Origin: Carboxylicivirga longa | GTDB taxonomy: Bacteria > Bacteroidota > Bacteroidia > Bacteroidales > Marinilabiliaceae | DNA length: 64,000 bases | Direction: 5' to 3' | Assembly (NCBI RefSeq): GCF_050589825.1 | Contig: NZ_JBNGOZ010000002.1 | Span: 1 to 64,000 of the forward strand | Part shown: positions 17,647-27,332 of the stretch, in pieces | Position numbering within the stretch: position 1 is the stretch's first letter | Layout: every line of letters begins with the position of its first letter | Position numbers and translations under genes: made by a program | Notes under the pieces: generated by a model | The model's input: only the letters and a program-made list of their open reading frames with translations | Databases searched by the model: none | Told to the model about the DNA's origin: nothing

Positions 17647-20082
17647 CTATCGCCCTACAGCACTCAGATTAATGCTTGCGTCTTTCAGCTTATCACCACC
17701 CACAGTCAATTGAATATCGCCGCCTTTTTTATCAGCCTGTACCAGCACTACCAACTGCCCACTAAAGGCTTGCATGCTGGGCTCATGAAACAACTCCAGC
17801 GACGTGGCATCACCGTTACAAGCCGCTCGGAAACTACCCGCACCTTGCACCTCAAAATTCAACTGATGATCGGCATGAGGACACAATCGCCCATCCTTAT
17901 CTACCACCGATACGGTAACAAAGCTGATATCCTTGCCATCGGCTATTAGTTCAGTTCGATCTGCCTCCAGCTTTAGCGTATAGGCTTCGCCGGCAGTATG
18001 CACTTCTTTCTCCATGGCCACCTTGCCGCTGGCATCATAAGCCACCACTTTTATGGAACCAGGCTCATACTTTACATCATTCCACATAAGGCGGTAGCGT
18101 TGCAATTTCGACTCCTTACTCTTAGTTCGCTTACCCTGACTCTTGCCATTAACAAAAAGCTCGGCACTGTCGTAACTCGTGTAAACAAACACCGGCGTTG
18201 TTTCGCCTTCCCGGCCCTTCCATGTCCAGTGTGGTAACACGTGTAGTGTCTCCTCTTCGGTATTCCAGCGGCTACGGTACAAGTAATATCTGTCCTTAGG
18301 CAGTCCTGCCAGGTCGCAGATGCCAAAATAAGAACTGCGCGATGGCCAATAATTATCGTAAGGCGTGGGCTCGCCCAGATAGTCAAAACCCGTCCACACA
18401 AATTCACCAATCACCCAGGGCTTATCATCCTGCATTACAAAGTCGTCTTCGGGTATGTTGGACCAGTTACAATACTCCAGGTCGTAAGATGAGCACTGTA
18501 GATCATCATGCTGAATATCGGGTCCTCCTTCAACGGGAAATTTATAAACTCCCCGTGAGCTAACTGTAGAAGCTGTTTCAGACCCCAGCAGGTAGCCCTG
18601 TGGAAAGCGCTCATAAGCCTCTTCGTAAAGATGCACACGGTAATTGAGTCCGGGCATATCCACCACGGCACCAAAGCCACTATTCATAACCGCTTTCACC
18701 TGATCCATCCCTACCGTTACCGGTCTTGTGGGGTCTTCGCGATGAAACACATCCTGTAAGAACTTGAGTCGCTTAACGCCATCGCTACCCCACTGATCGG
18801 GTACTTCATTACCAGCACTCCACATAACCACACAAGGGTGATTGCGCGTGGCACGCACCAGGTTAACTACGTCCTTCTCGGCCCACTCATCAAAGTATTT
18901 ATTGTAGCCATTGGCTACCTTTGGCTTCTTCCACTCATCAAAACTCTCGGCCAAAAACAGAAAACCCATCTCATCACAAAGCTCGAGCTGCTCGATGGAA
19001 GGCATATTATGTGCCGAGCGTACTGCATTACATCCTAAATCTTTAAGAATGGTCAACTGACGCTTGAGTGCAGCTTTGTTAATGGCCACACCCAGAGGAC
19101 CTAAATCGTGATGCAAACAAACTCCCTTAAACTTAATGGTCTCACCATTAAGTTGGAAACCCTGCTCGGGTGTATAGCTTACATCGCGGATACCAAAACG
19201 AACAGTCTCTGTATCCTTGAGGGTGTTGCCCTGAAAAAGATTAAGCTGAGCGGTATAGAGATAAGGCGAATCGGGACTCCATAAAACAGGATTGGGCACG
19301 GCCACATGCTGCTCTATCTTGTCACCAAACTGCTGATCGGAACTTCCTTTTGCCACTATCTTGCCTTGCTGATCGCGTATGCTAAGCTCAACGCGAACAT
19401 CACTCCCCTGCACACGAGACTGAATATTCACCCGCGCCTGCTCTTCGCTAATGAAAGGCGTAGTAATAAAGTGTCCCCAGTGCTGAAAACTCACTTTATC
19501 ATTCACCACTACTTTTACATTGCGATAAAGTCCGGCGCCAGGATACCAACGGGATGAGAAGGGATGATTCTCAAGCCGCACTGCTATCTGGTTATCCGCA
19601 TTATCCGAAACAAGATCTGTAATGTCGAAGTAAAAATAGCTATAGCCATATGGACGCTCGCCTACCTTTTGTCCATTAACATATACCTGAGCATTGCTCA
19701 TGGCCCCGTCGAAGCATAATAAAACCTGCTTATTATCGCGTAAGTCTGATAAATCAATTTTTGTGCGATACCATGCTGCACCAATAAAAGGCAGGGCTCC
19801 TGTTCGCCCCGTTTTTTCAGTGGCCTTTTGCTCATTATTTTGAACGATGCGCACCATCTGCTTATCAATCTCTTTGTCAAAGGGACCATATATAGCCCAG
19901 TCATGAGGCACAGTAACGGTCTCCCAGGCACTATCATCGTAGTTGCTTTGTGCTGCACCCGCTTCTTCTCCCTTTTTAAACTGCCAATGCTCCAGATTGT
20001 GTACGTTGCGATGCGCGCGCTCAGAATGACCACACGATGCCATGATGATGACCATCAGTAAACTAAATAAAGTACTTTTCAT
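17647..20082 (-). CDS. GH2 beta-galactosidase-type lipoprotein
   Basis: GH2 enzymes of this layout remove terminal beta-galactose, or related sugars, from oligosaccharides. I chose the ATG at 20082 (MKSTLFSLLMVIIMASC), which gives a lipoprotein signal with its Cys near 17 and 811 residues; a frame running to 20175 would bury the signal. Domains: sugar-binding jelly roll (about 25-190, VPHDWAIYGPF), immunoglobulin-like (190-290), TIM barrel (295-590), then a DUF4982-type and a bacterial Ig-like domain. The acid/base Glu is in VVMWSAGNEVP (near 410) and the nucleophile Glu in WVIGEFVWTGFDYLGE (near 530). It has its own terminator and stands alone. In context it could strip galactose from N-glycan or mucin arms before GH20 acts (inference). 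Confidence 0.9.
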   Translation of the reverse strand: MKSTLFSLLMVIIMASCGHSERAHRNVHNLEHWQFKKGEEAGAAQSNYDDSAWETVTVPHDWAIYGPFDKEIDKQMVRIVQNNEQKATEKTGRTGALPFIGAAWYRTKIDLSDLRDNKQVLLCFDGAMSNAQVYVNGQKVGERPYGYSYFYFDITDLVSDNADNQIAVRLENHPFSSRWYPGAGLYRNVKVVVNDKVSFQHWGHFITTPFISEEQARVNIQSRVQGSDVRVELSIRDQQGKIVAKGSSDQQFGDKIEQHVAVPNPVLWSPDSPYLYTAQLNLFQGNTLKDTETVRFGIRDVSYTPEQGFQLNGETIKFKGVCLHHDLGPLGVAINKAALKRQLTILKDLGCNAVRSAHNMPSIEQLELCDEMGFLFLAESFDEWKKPKVANGYNKYFDEWAEKDVVNLVRATRNHPCVVMWSAGNEVPDQWGSDGVKRLKFLQDVFHREDPTRPVTVGMDQVKAVMNSGFGAVVDMPGLNYRVHLYEEAYERFPQGYLLGSETASTVSSRGVYKFPVEGGPDIQHDDLQCSSYDLEYCNWSNIPEDDFVMQDDKPWVIGEFVWTGFDYLGEPTPYDNYWPSRSSYFGICDLAGLPKDRYYLYRSRWNTEEETLHVLPHWTWKGREGETTPVFVYTSYDSAELFVNGKSQGKRTKSKESKLQRYRLMWNDVKYEPGSIKVVAYDASGKVAMEKEVHTAGEAYTLKLEADRTELIADGKDISFVTVSVVDKDGRLCPHADHQLNFEVQGAGSFRAACNGDATSLELFHEPSMQAFSGQLVVLVQADKKGGDIQLTVGGDKLKDASINLSAVGR

Positions 20083-20315
20083 TATTATATTATATGTGAA
20101 TATTTTCAGATAAATGAATTGAGGAATGATTAGGCTTGAGAGAACAAAAAAAAACATTACCCGGCAATAAACCAAAAGCCCGAAGCGTTCAAAGTTACTT
20201 TTTCTTCGTCAAAATATGATGAAGTACAACAACTATGAATAATTCGGGCAATGATGGTACAACGCTATCGCATAATTGAACGATAGCCTATGCGATCTGT
20301 CATTTCATGTAAATA

Positions 20316-20726
20316 CTACAAATGGTAATCGCCAGCCTGCTCAGGTTGATAGAGAATGTCTTCGATAAGCAAAGAGATGGTGCCCTTAGGTACCTCCCAT
20401 TCGATGGTATCACCTTTTTGGTATCCCAATAAGGCAGTGGCGATGGGTGCAAAAATAGAAAGTTTGTTCTTCTTGATATCAGCCTGCTCGGGGTAAACAA
20501 TTTGAATATCAACACCACGATTAGTATCGAGGTATCGCACCCTTACAACAGAGTTCATCGTAACTACCTGAGGGGGTACCTGCTCTGGAGCATAGCTCTT
20601 CCCTTTTTCAATCTCACTCAACAAATTAAAGATTTCTTTGGTCTGATACATCTTGCGATTATGGCCATCGGCCACAAGGCGACGGATTCGCGCTGAATCG
20701 TTCTGATTAATTATAAGATGCTTCAT
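20316..20726 (-). CDS. rnk: Rnk-like GreA/GreB-family RNA polymerase-binding protein
   Basis: Rnk proteins are relatives of the Gre transcript-cleavage factors. They bind near the RNA polymerase secondary channel but lack the long coiled-coil tip that drives cleavage. The 136-residue length equals E. coli Rnk, and the GreA/GreB C-terminal domain motifs are clear: VVTMNSVVRVRYLD, IVYPEQAD, LSIFAPIATALLGYQKGD, IEWEVPKG and the end YQPEQAGDYHL. The N-terminal 50 residues are the short Rnk-type helical pair. The gene is monocistronic. A strong terminator ends only 17 bases upstream of its ATG, so expression probably depends on read-through or on a promoter within the hairpin region. Confidence 0.9.
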   Translation of the reverse strand: MKHLIINQNDSARIRRLVADGHNRKMYQTKEIFNLLSEIEKGKSYAPEQVPPQVVTMNSVVRVRYLDTNRGVDIQIVYPEQADIKKNKLSIFAPIATALLGYQKGDTIEWEVPKGTISLLIEDILYQPEQAGDYHL

Positions 20727-20743
20727 AGTTAGTTATTGTTTAT

Positions 20744-20770
20744 AAAAAAAGGCCGGTATAAACCGGCCTT
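20744..20770 (-). terminator. Strong terminator just upstream of rnk
   Basis: Arms AAGGCCGGT (20749-20757) and ACCGGCCTT (20762-20770) pair perfectly over 9 bp with a 4-base loop. On the minus strand they are followed by seven Ts. It lies 25 bases after the stop of a 27-codon ORF and ends 17 bases before the rnk start. Confidence 0.85.
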
Positions 20771-20795
20771 CTATTGTAGTTTGTATATTATTTTT

Positions 20796-20879
20796 TTAGA
20801 AATAGAAATAGCCGCCCTCATGCATCATGCATCGGGTACTCCGTAGAAACTTTAATATTTTATCCATTACTGTTCTCAT
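20796..20879 (-). CDS. Small ORF (27 aa) with its own terminator, upstream of rnk
   Basis: The frame starts MRTVMDKILKFLRS and ends CMMHEGGYFYF; a second possible start is the Met at residue 5. It is amphipathic and basic at first and aromatic at the end. A TATGTTTG promoter box lies 21 bases upstream of the ATG and a strong terminator lies 25 bases after the stop, so it forms a compact transcription unit of about 130 bases. It may be a real microprotein, the coding part of a small RNA, or a leader for rnk attenuation. No family is recognised. Confidence 0.4.
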   Translation of the reverse strand: MRTVMDKILKFLRSTRCMMHEGGYFYF

Positions 20880-20899
20880 GACTATTATAACTATGCTGA

Positions 20900-20907
20900 C
20901 AAACATA
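20900..20907 (-). promoter_or_regulatory. Candidate -7 promoter box for the small ORF/rnk unit
   Basis: The minus strand reads TATGTTTG, an exact TAnnTTTG match, 21 bases before the 27-codon ORF. No TTTG is found at -33. Confidence 0.35.
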
Positions 20908-20953
20908 CAAATTAAAATGTTTCCTTGTATTCGATTCGTCAAAATTAACACAT

Positions 20954-20989
20954 TTATCCACAACTAACTTAGCAACAAGGTTATCCACC
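20954..20989 (+). promoter_or_regulatory. Two DnaA-box-like sites
   Basis: TTATCCACA (20954-20962) is an exact DnaA-box consensus and TTATCCACC (20981-20989) differs at one base; they are direct repeats 27 bases apart. They lie upstream of the rnk unit in the gene-free stretch 20880-21099. Two boxes without an adjacent dnaA gene or further boxes do not make an origin. Confidence 0.3.
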
Positions 20990-21099
20990 AAACACAGAAC
21001 TCAGCCAACGGAAGCAATGCCCTTGGTATTCGGTTAAGTATAGAGCGGAAATGCGCTTATATAAAGCGAAGTTGGCACCTTGCAAGGCGCATTTTCTTT

Positions 21100-21146
21100 A
21101 AAAAAAAAAAATGGGGATAGCCCGAATATAATCGAACTATCCCCCA
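21100..21146 (-). terminator. Strong terminator of the ECF-SusCD-TlpA operon
   Basis: Arms TGGGGATAG (21112-21120) and CTATCCCCCA (21137-21146) form a 9-bp stem, followed on the minus strand by twelve Ts (21100-21111). It begins 25 bases after the TlpA-like gene stop. Confidence 0.92.
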
Positions 21147-21170
21147 ATAACACGTTATAGTGTTCTCCTG

Positions 21171-22391
21171 TTAATGCACTTCCTCTTCCAGGAAAGCATC
21201 CAAATAGGCTCCCCGCATATTTGTTTTGTAAATACGATTTTCCTTATCCAGTACAATACAAGTAGGCACGCCCAAAACGTTATAAACCGCCTTTACCTCG
21301 CCATTCATGCCCTTGGGGTCGCGCAACTGCTTCCATACCATACCCTCTTCTTCCATGGCTTTCTGCCAGTCTTTATCTTTACTATCAACTGATATACTGA
21401 TGATATTAAATCCTTTGTCTTTGCATTCCTCATGTACACGCTTTAAATGCGGTATTTCCCCCCTACACGGGCCGCACCAGCTCGCCCAGAATTCCAGCAT
21501 ATTAAATTTACCAGGTTCAATTAATGAGGATAATTTCACGAGCTCGCCCTCACGATTCAGCAACTCAATATCTTTAAACTCCTCACCCAAGGCTACTCTT
21601 TTAGCAGCTTCGGCCTGTTCCTTCAAACGGGTGAATAATGGGGTTCCCTGCCAGTCCTTCTCCATCCAGCTGACCATCTCATCAATTTCTTCAACAGTAA
21701 AATCAACATACATACCGGTAAAGAAATAAGATACATAATCGAGCGCTACAATGGATTGAGTATTCTCGCGGATAAACTTAAGCTTCACATCACGCAATTG
21801 CTTATTCAGTGCATTTTCCTGGCGCGCAATTTCAATACCCACAGCGGTATTTTCAATACCCTTATCAAAATAAGGGCTTAAGTACTCAGCCATGTAGCGC
21901 TGGTTTAGCTTCCTTAACTTTTCATTAAAGGGCTTCGCAATCGCACTATACTCTTCTTTCAAAGCCTGTGCCTGTGAGCCTTTAATGATCGCAGGCTCGG
22001 TTTTGCGCTTCGGATTGTAATAAAATCCGGCCATGGTATTGATATTTGCCTCAAAGCTAATATCTGAATTCTCCAGATAGAAGCTTGCTTTGTTCTTATA
22101 CTTTGGATTGGAGGCCTCTCCTTCGGGTGTGCGATCGACAATTAGGGTGTATAAACCCGGATAATCTACTTCACCACTTAAAGTAAACTGTCCGTTGCTA
22201 ACCACAGCACTGTCCACAATGGATTGTGATACATAGTCATTTTTCTGAAGATAGATACGGGCATTTTCCACATCGCCGTGTAACGTGCCATTTACCTTGT
22301 AACCCTTATTTAACTGACAAGCGGGCAAAACTGCGACAAGCACAGCCAAACTAAGGGCCATGCTCATCTTATTGAAAAATCGTTTATTCAT
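21171..22391 (-). CDS. TlpA/ResA-like thiol-disulfide oxidoreductase lipoprotein with DUF4369
   Basis: Proteins of this class are periplasmic or surface thioredoxins that reduce or isomerise disulfides. The 406-residue product has a lipoprotein signal (lipobox LPAC, Cys near 25), a DUF4369 domain (about 30-130, KVNGTLHGDVENARIYLQKNDY), a helical linker (150-260) and a thioredoxin fold (about 265-400). That fold carries the active site WASWCGPCRGEIPHLK and the cis-Pro in GVPTCIVLD. Its start overlaps the end of susD by 8 bases, so the two are translationally coupled. Such SusCD-TlpA operons are common in Bacteroidota, but the reason for the pairing is not known from the sequence. Confidence 0.9.
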   Translation of the reverse strand: MNKRFFNKMSMALSLAVLVAVLPACQLNKGYKVNGTLHGDVENARIYLQKNDYVSQSIVDSAVVSNGQFTLSGEVDYPGLYTLIVDRTPEGEASNPKYKNKASFYLENSDISFEANINTMAGFYYNPKRKTEPAIIKGSQAQALKEEYSAIAKPFNEKLRKLNQRYMAEYLSPYFDKGIENTAVGIEIARQENALNKQLRDVKLKFIRENTQSIVALDYVSYFFTGMYVDFTVEEIDEMVSWMEKDWQGTPLFTRLKEQAEAAKRVALGEEFKDIELLNREGELVKLSSLIEPGKFNMLEFWASWCGPCRGEIPHLKRVHEECKDKGFNIISISVDSKDKDWQKAMEEEGMVWKQLRDPKGMNGEVKAVYNVLGVPTCIVLDKENRIYKTNMRGAYLDAFLEEEVH

Positions 22392-23757
22392 ATCCTTTAT
22401 TTTGCTTTAAGAGATTATTACCTGCCATGGCCGAACGCGGAATGGGTAAGGTCAATAGCTTATCGGAAGCCACATAATCGGGTGCGATCACATAATCATC
22501 AATTACATGATAACGTACCAGATCATACCACTCCTCATTATTTTCAGTATTCAATTCCATCCACTTGTGTTTCAGGATCTGCTCAAGCACCAGAGCATTA
22601 GGAATGGCTTCAATTTCTTCCTGGGCGTAACCGGCACGCTCACAAATGGCAGCCAATGCCAAACGCGCCTCGTCAAAATGTGATTGACGGGCTTCTGCCT
22701 CAGCCAATATATAATACATTTCGGCCAATCGAATAAAGAAATGGGTATTGGCCATTTCTCCTGAGGCATAATCATTCTGCACATATTTACTGGCAGCATT
22801 GATGTAGGCATCGGTATAGCGAGCATCGTACACCATATCCCCTTCTACCATTTCATCAGCAATGCGTTTACTGGTATCACCTACTTTCAAATTTGTTATG
22901 TTCATGCTGGTAGGCTCATTGGGATAGCTGGCATATAACGAAAACAGCACTTCCGATGACTTGGCAGCATTACGAAATACATCAAAATAAACTTCCTCGA
23001 GCATATAACCAGCCCCGGGAGCCTCTGCAATAACTTCGCCGGCCAATTGAGCTGCCTGAGGATAGGCACCCTGGTATAACTTAACTCTTGCCAGTAAAGC
23101 CTTGCCGGTTGTTTGGCTTACATAGTAGTGTCCTTTGGGAAACACCGGAGCATCGCTTATTACTGCATTCAGGTCATTTACAATCAACTCATATACAGCT
23201 CCTACACTTTCGCGCTGCTTGGGTGTATTGCTACGCACAGGCTCAGTGTACGTAACAACACCATATTCGGAGGTAGCATCCCAAAATTCACCAAACTGGC
23301 GTAATAGATGAAAGTGCGCCATGGCACGGTGGAACTTAAGCTCCGCAATCATCTCAGTCTGTCGTGCAGCCTCAAGGCCTTCCACAAACTCACCCTCCAG
23401 CTGGGCAAGCACCGAATTGGCAATATTGATCACACGGTAGAGGGCGGTATAATTTTTCTCCACCCCAATGTTCTCTACTTTTATATCATTCTCAGCAAAA
23501 CCCTGATAGCCACCGATGTATCTAAAGTTTTCAGCATGACTACGCATAGACATTAAACTGGTAAACCAGCCAATATCGATAGAGCGCCATGAGGAATACA
23601 CCCCATTTACAGCGGCTTCGGCTGAATTCTTATCGGACACCAAGGTCTCATCCGTCAATACATTCTCGGGCTGAATATCATCTATATTACCCATTAACTC
23701 ACAGGAAGTGATTGAAACGAGCAATATTCCAAATAGTATATATTTAATTTTCTTCAT
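22384..23757 (-). CDS. SusD/RagB-like surface lipoprotein of the ECF-controlled locus
   Basis: The lid and binding partner of the SusC transporter upstream. The 457-residue product has a lipoprotein signal (lipobox TSC, Cys near 19), the family helix signature MIAELKFHRAMAHFHLLRQFGEFW near 140-165, and a C-terminal half with the FFIRLAEMYYILAEAEARQ helix and LTLPIPRSAM motif. It starts 12 bases after the SusC stop and overlaps the TlpA-like gene. The ligand is unknown because the operon has no glycosidase; a peptide, glycopeptide or sugar is possible. Confidence 0.92.
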   Translation of the reverse strand: MKKIKYILFGILLVSITSCELMGNIDDIQPENVLTDETLVSDKNSAEAAVNGVYSSWRSIDIGWFTSLMSMRSHAENFRYIGGYQGFAENDIKVENIGVEKNYTALYRVINIANSVLAQLEGEFVEGLEAARQTEMIAELKFHRAMAHFHLLRQFGEFWDATSEYGVVTYTEPVRSNTPKQRESVGAVYELIVNDLNAVISDAPVFPKGHYYVSQTTGKALLARVKLYQGAYPQAAQLAGEVIAEAPGAGYMLEEVYFDVFRNAAKSSEVLFSLYASYPNEPTSMNITNLKVGDTSKRIADEMVEGDMVYDARYTDAYINAASKYVQNDYASGEMANTHFFIRLAEMYYILAEAEARQSHFDEARLALAAICERAGYAQEEIEAIPNALVLEQILKHKWMELNTENNEEWYDLVRYHVIDDYVIAPDYVASDKLLTLPIPRSAMAGNNLLKQNKGYE

Positions 23758-23769
23758 CTGATTTCGTGT

Positions 23770-26700
23770 TTAAAGTTGCACCTTAATACCAATTGAGAAG
23801 GTTTTGCTCAGTGGATAGGGATCGTCATTAACAGACATACCGGTTACACCACCTCCAATGAGTTCCGGATCCAGACCCGGCCAATCAGTAATGGTGAACA
23901 GGTTGGTTGCCGTCGCAAATACCGAGGCACTTTTCACCTTCATATTCTTCAGCATGTTATTAGGTAGCTGATACGATAGCGTAATATTTTTCATGCGCAG
24001 ATAAGAGGCATCAAAAACATACTTATCAGAATAAGAGTAATTATAATAACCCATAGATGAATTAATCAACTGTGCATACTCAGCATCGGTATTCTCGGGC
24101 GTCCAGGTATTGCGGAACATCTCGCGGTTGATACCCAGTCCCAGGTTACCTCCGGCATCGGTCATCAGGTTCGACCATATGGCCTCCACTCCTTTGGAGA
24201 ACTGCATAATAAATGACAAAGACAGATTTTTATGGCTCAGCGTATTGCTCCAGCCTCCGAAGAAATCAGGCTCCGGATTGGTTATCACCACCTCATCTTC
24301 ATTGTTGATACGGCCATCACCATTAATGTCCTCCATCAAGTAGTCACCCACTGCCGTGCTTGATTCCTGGTAGTAGTTATAACCTTTTTCCCAGGCTGCC
24401 ATATTCAGGTCATCAATTACCGACTGATCCTGTATAATCTCTTTTACCTTAAAGCCCTTTCGGGTTCCTGCCGGATGCCCTTCGATAAAAGAATCCTGCA
24501 TGTAGGGGCTGATGGTCGCACTGTTCAGCTTCTCAATATTATTACGGTTGAAGGCAATATTGAAGTTACTGTTCCACACAAAATTACTGTTTCGAATGAT
24601 ATCGCCACCCAACGAAAATTCCATTCCCTTGTTGCTTACATCGATAATGTTGGCGTAGTAATTCTTCATTCCCGACTCTAAAATATGAGGTGCCGGTGCC
24701 AAAGCGCCATCTGTGTAGCGGTAATACACATCGTAGTTACCATACAAACGATTATTAAAGAATGAGAAATCAAAACCCGCATTGTACTCGGTCGTCATCT
24801 CCCACTTAATCCCTTCGTTGGGCAACAAGTCTTTAATATCAACGCTCAACTCACCTCCATAGTAATCGGAGCTGTTACGAATAAAGTACTGCTTATAAGA
24901 GAAGTCGGCGACGTTAGTTGACCCGGTCTGTCCGGCACTCAAACGTACTTTCAAATCATCAATGGCGTCCACATCGCTGAGGAAAGACTCATTATTCATG
25001 CGCCAACCCAATGAAACGGCAGGAAAGTAACCCCAACGATTCTCCGGTCCGAATTTAGATGATTCATCGGCACGCATAGCAGCTTCCAACAGGTAACGAT
25101 GATCGTAGCTATAGGTGATACGGCCGTAGATAGAATTAAGACCGGTATTTACCTCGTCATCGCCAAACATCGTGATGGAACGAGCAGAACCGGGATTGTG
25201 CATATAGTCATCGCTGGGAAAACCCTCATAAGAGATATAATCACTCTTACTGAATATGCGATCAGCACTATAACCGAGCATAGCCGTAAACTTATGATCC
25301 TTAATATCCTTCTTGTAATCCAATCGGAAGTTCAAGGCTGTACTGGTCATGTTACTGCTGCTATTATCCAGGCTCGATAAGGTAGGTATACCATACATGA
25401 TGTCTTTACTTACCAGCGGTGAGAAAAACTGGTTTCTAAAAACATAGTTAGCCACATTAATATCAGTATGGAAGTCCAGATCGTTGGTTAAATTAATATC
25501 CAGATAAGCATTTCCCATAAACTGATTATTGATAAACTCCGACTCTTTTTGTCGCAGTGCCACGGGGTTAGCCATATCATTGGGCAATCCGTAGTAAAGC
25601 ATAGAACCATCGATACGCTGAAAGTCGCCCGTTGCGTTATACACCGGCACATCCGGACGCATAAGCCAAGGCTTATAGAGACTTGCCATATAATCCTGCT
25701 CATCGGCACTGTTACGCTCCGATACTGAGTAATTCATCATGGCACCCATCTTCACTTTATCGCTAATATCGGTATCCACAGAAAGTCGGGCTCCATATCG
25801 ATCCAACTGATCGTTGATAAACAATCCTTCCTGATTTATACCATTAAAAGAGAAAGAATAGTTGGTACGATCGGTACCACCGCGTAAAGCGAAATTATAC
25901 TGATGAGAAGCGGCGTTTTTATTTTTCACTTCTTCCACCCAATTGGTGTTTTCGCTACCAAAGGCTTCCTCTTTCAAACCATTGTAGGTATATTGCCAGG
26001 TGTTCCAGTCCAGTTCAACCTGGCCCAATGTACCCAGGGTATATTCATCGGCAAAGCTTCGCCAATCGTTCATGGCCGTTACCGTGCTGCTCAATATCAT
26101 ATCCTGCAATTCACGGAACTCCTCGTTATTTAAGGGCTCATACTCTTTTACCGGGTTACCAATAGAAAAAGTATAGCCGGCATCAATATTAACGTTATCA
26201 CCCTTATGACCATTTTTAGTATTGATGATAATCACACCATTGGCACCGCGCGATCCGTAAATGGCAGTAGCAGCCGCATCTTTCAGCACATCGATCGACT
26301 CAATATCGTTGGGTGCTAAGGCCAGCAGTGGGTTCATGGCATTGGATTGCACAAACATAGGAATACCGTCGATTACAAACAGCGGTATGTTATTGGCCTG
26401 TCCTGATGTCATATTGGGATAAGGAGTGGTAATACCACGAATGTTAATGTTAGGTGTAGCCCCGGGCTCACCACTATTTTGGGTCATCATCACCCCTTTC
26501 ATGGTACCTCCCAGCATATTATCCACTGTACTGCTGGTGGTTGCCAAGCGTTCCATTTCCTCCTTATCCATGGATGCGATGGAACTGGTAAGGCTTTTCT
26601 TATCCTTACGACCAAAACCGATTACCACAACCTCATTTAAGTCAGTAGCCTCTTCATGTAGCGTCACATTAATCTCGCCACGTCCCTCAACAGCCTGCTC

Positions 26701-27288
26701 CAATATATCAAATCCAATAAAAGAATAGGTAAGTACAGATTGTGCAGAACTTGCTTCGATGGTGTATTGACCATCGGCACCTGTAATTACACCATTGGTT
26801 GGATTGGACTTCTCAAAGATGTTAACGCCGGGAATGGGCAAACCTTTATCGTCGCGTACGGTACCTTTTACTGTAAAACGCTGTTGCTGCTGCGCCAGCT
26901 GACGATCGCGCTGAGCCTTACCTGGGGCAGGACGCACAATAATCACATCCTTAATAATCTGAAAGTCCAGATCTTTACCGTCCAAAGCGGTCTTCATCAC
27001 TTCATCAATAGAGCCGGACTCCAGTTGCAACTCCAAATCATTGGCAATGGCGATCTCCTCCAGGTTGTATAAAAATCGGTAATCACTCTGCTTTTTTATC
27101 TGCTCTATCATTTGCTCCAGCGATCCCCCCTTTAGATTAATCACCAGCTTCTGATTCTGAGAATGCGTGATGGCGGTTGCCTGAACAGTAAAGAAGATAC
27201 TCAGAAATACATAGAGCTTCATAAACAGGTACATCTTTTTACGAAAACGTATTGGAATACGCCTTCCATCAATTCGATTTTTTTTCAT
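23770..27288 (-). CDS. SusC-type TonB-dependent transducer with STN domain
   Basis: The 1172-residue outer-membrane transporter also signals to the FecR anti-sigma factor encoded upstream. After a basic leader and membrane-spanning signal (about 1-42), an STN domain (about 45-118, LEQMIEQIKKQSDYRFLYNL) contacts FecR in the periplasm. A carboxypeptidase-regulatory-like domain (about 138-215), a plug (NEVVVIGFGRKDKK, SIDVLKDAAATAIYGSRGANG) and a barrel ending in SIGIKVQL follow. It is preceded by a hairpin in the 85-base gap after fecR. STN presence and the neighbouring sigma/anti-sigma pair support trans-envelope autoregulation by substrate. Confidence 0.95.
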   Translation of the reverse strand: MKKNRIDGRRIPIRFRKKMYLFMKLYVFLSIFFTVQATAITHSQNQKLVINLKGGSLEQMIEQIKKQSDYRFLYNLEEIAIANDLELQLESGSIDEVMKTALDGKDLDFQIIKDVIIVRPAPGKAQRDRQLAQQQQRFTVKGTVRDDKGLPIPGVNIFEKSNPTNGVITGADGQYTIEASSAQSVLTYSFIGFDILEQAVEGRGEINVTLHEEATDLNEVVVIGFGRKDKKSLTSSIASMDKEEMERLATTSSTVDNMLGGTMKGVMMTQNSGEPGATPNINIRGITTPYPNMTSGQANNIPLFVIDGIPMFVQSNAMNPLLALAPNDIESIDVLKDAAATAIYGSRGANGVIIINTKNGHKGDNVNIDAGYTFSIGNPVKEYEPLNNEEFRELQDMILSSTVTAMNDWRSFADEYTLGTLGQVELDWNTWQYTYNGLKEEAFGSENTNWVEEVKNKNAASHQYNFALRGGTDRTNYSFSFNGINQEGLFINDQLDRYGARLSVDTDISDKVKMGAMMNYSVSERNSADEQDYMASLYKPWLMRPDVPVYNATGDFQRIDGSMLYYGLPNDMANPVALRQKESEFINNQFMGNAYLDINLTNDLDFHTDINVANYVFRNQFFSPLVSKDIMYGIPTLSSLDNSSSNMTSTALNFRLDYKKDIKDHKFTAMLGYSADRIFSKSDYISYEGFPSDDYMHNPGSARSITMFGDDEVNTGLNSIYGRITYSYDHRYLLEAAMRADESSKFGPENRWGYFPAVSLGWRMNNESFLSDVDAIDDLKVRLSAGQTGSTNVADFSYKQYFIRNSSDYYGGELSVDIKDLLPNEGIKWEMTTEYNAGFDFSFFNNRLYGNYDVYYRYTDGALAPAPHILESGMKNYYANIIDVSNKGMEFSLGGDIIRNSNFVWNSNFNIAFNRNNIEKLNSATISPYMQDSFIEGHPAGTRKGFKVKEIIQDQSVIDDLNMAAWEKGYNYYQESSTAVGDYLMEDINGDGRINNEDEVVITNPEPDFFGGWSNTLSHKNLSLSFIMQFSKGVEAIWSNLMTDAGGNLGLGINREMFRNTWTPENTDAEYAQLINSSMGYYNYSYSDKYVFDASYLRMKNITLSYQLPNNMLKNMKVKSASVFATATNLFTITDWPGLDPELIGGGVTGMSVNDDPYPLSKTFSIGIKVQL

Positions 27289-27332
27289 ACTTTTGATTGA
27301 TTATAAGTTGATACAACAAACTAATAATTACC

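Noticed and set aside
20300..20518. A 72-codon minus-strand frame overlapping rnk
   Set aside because: Rnk in the other frame matches its family along its whole length.
20954..20989. Replication origin
   Set aside because: Only two DnaA-like boxes, no dnaA, dnaN or AT-rich unwinding cluster next to them.
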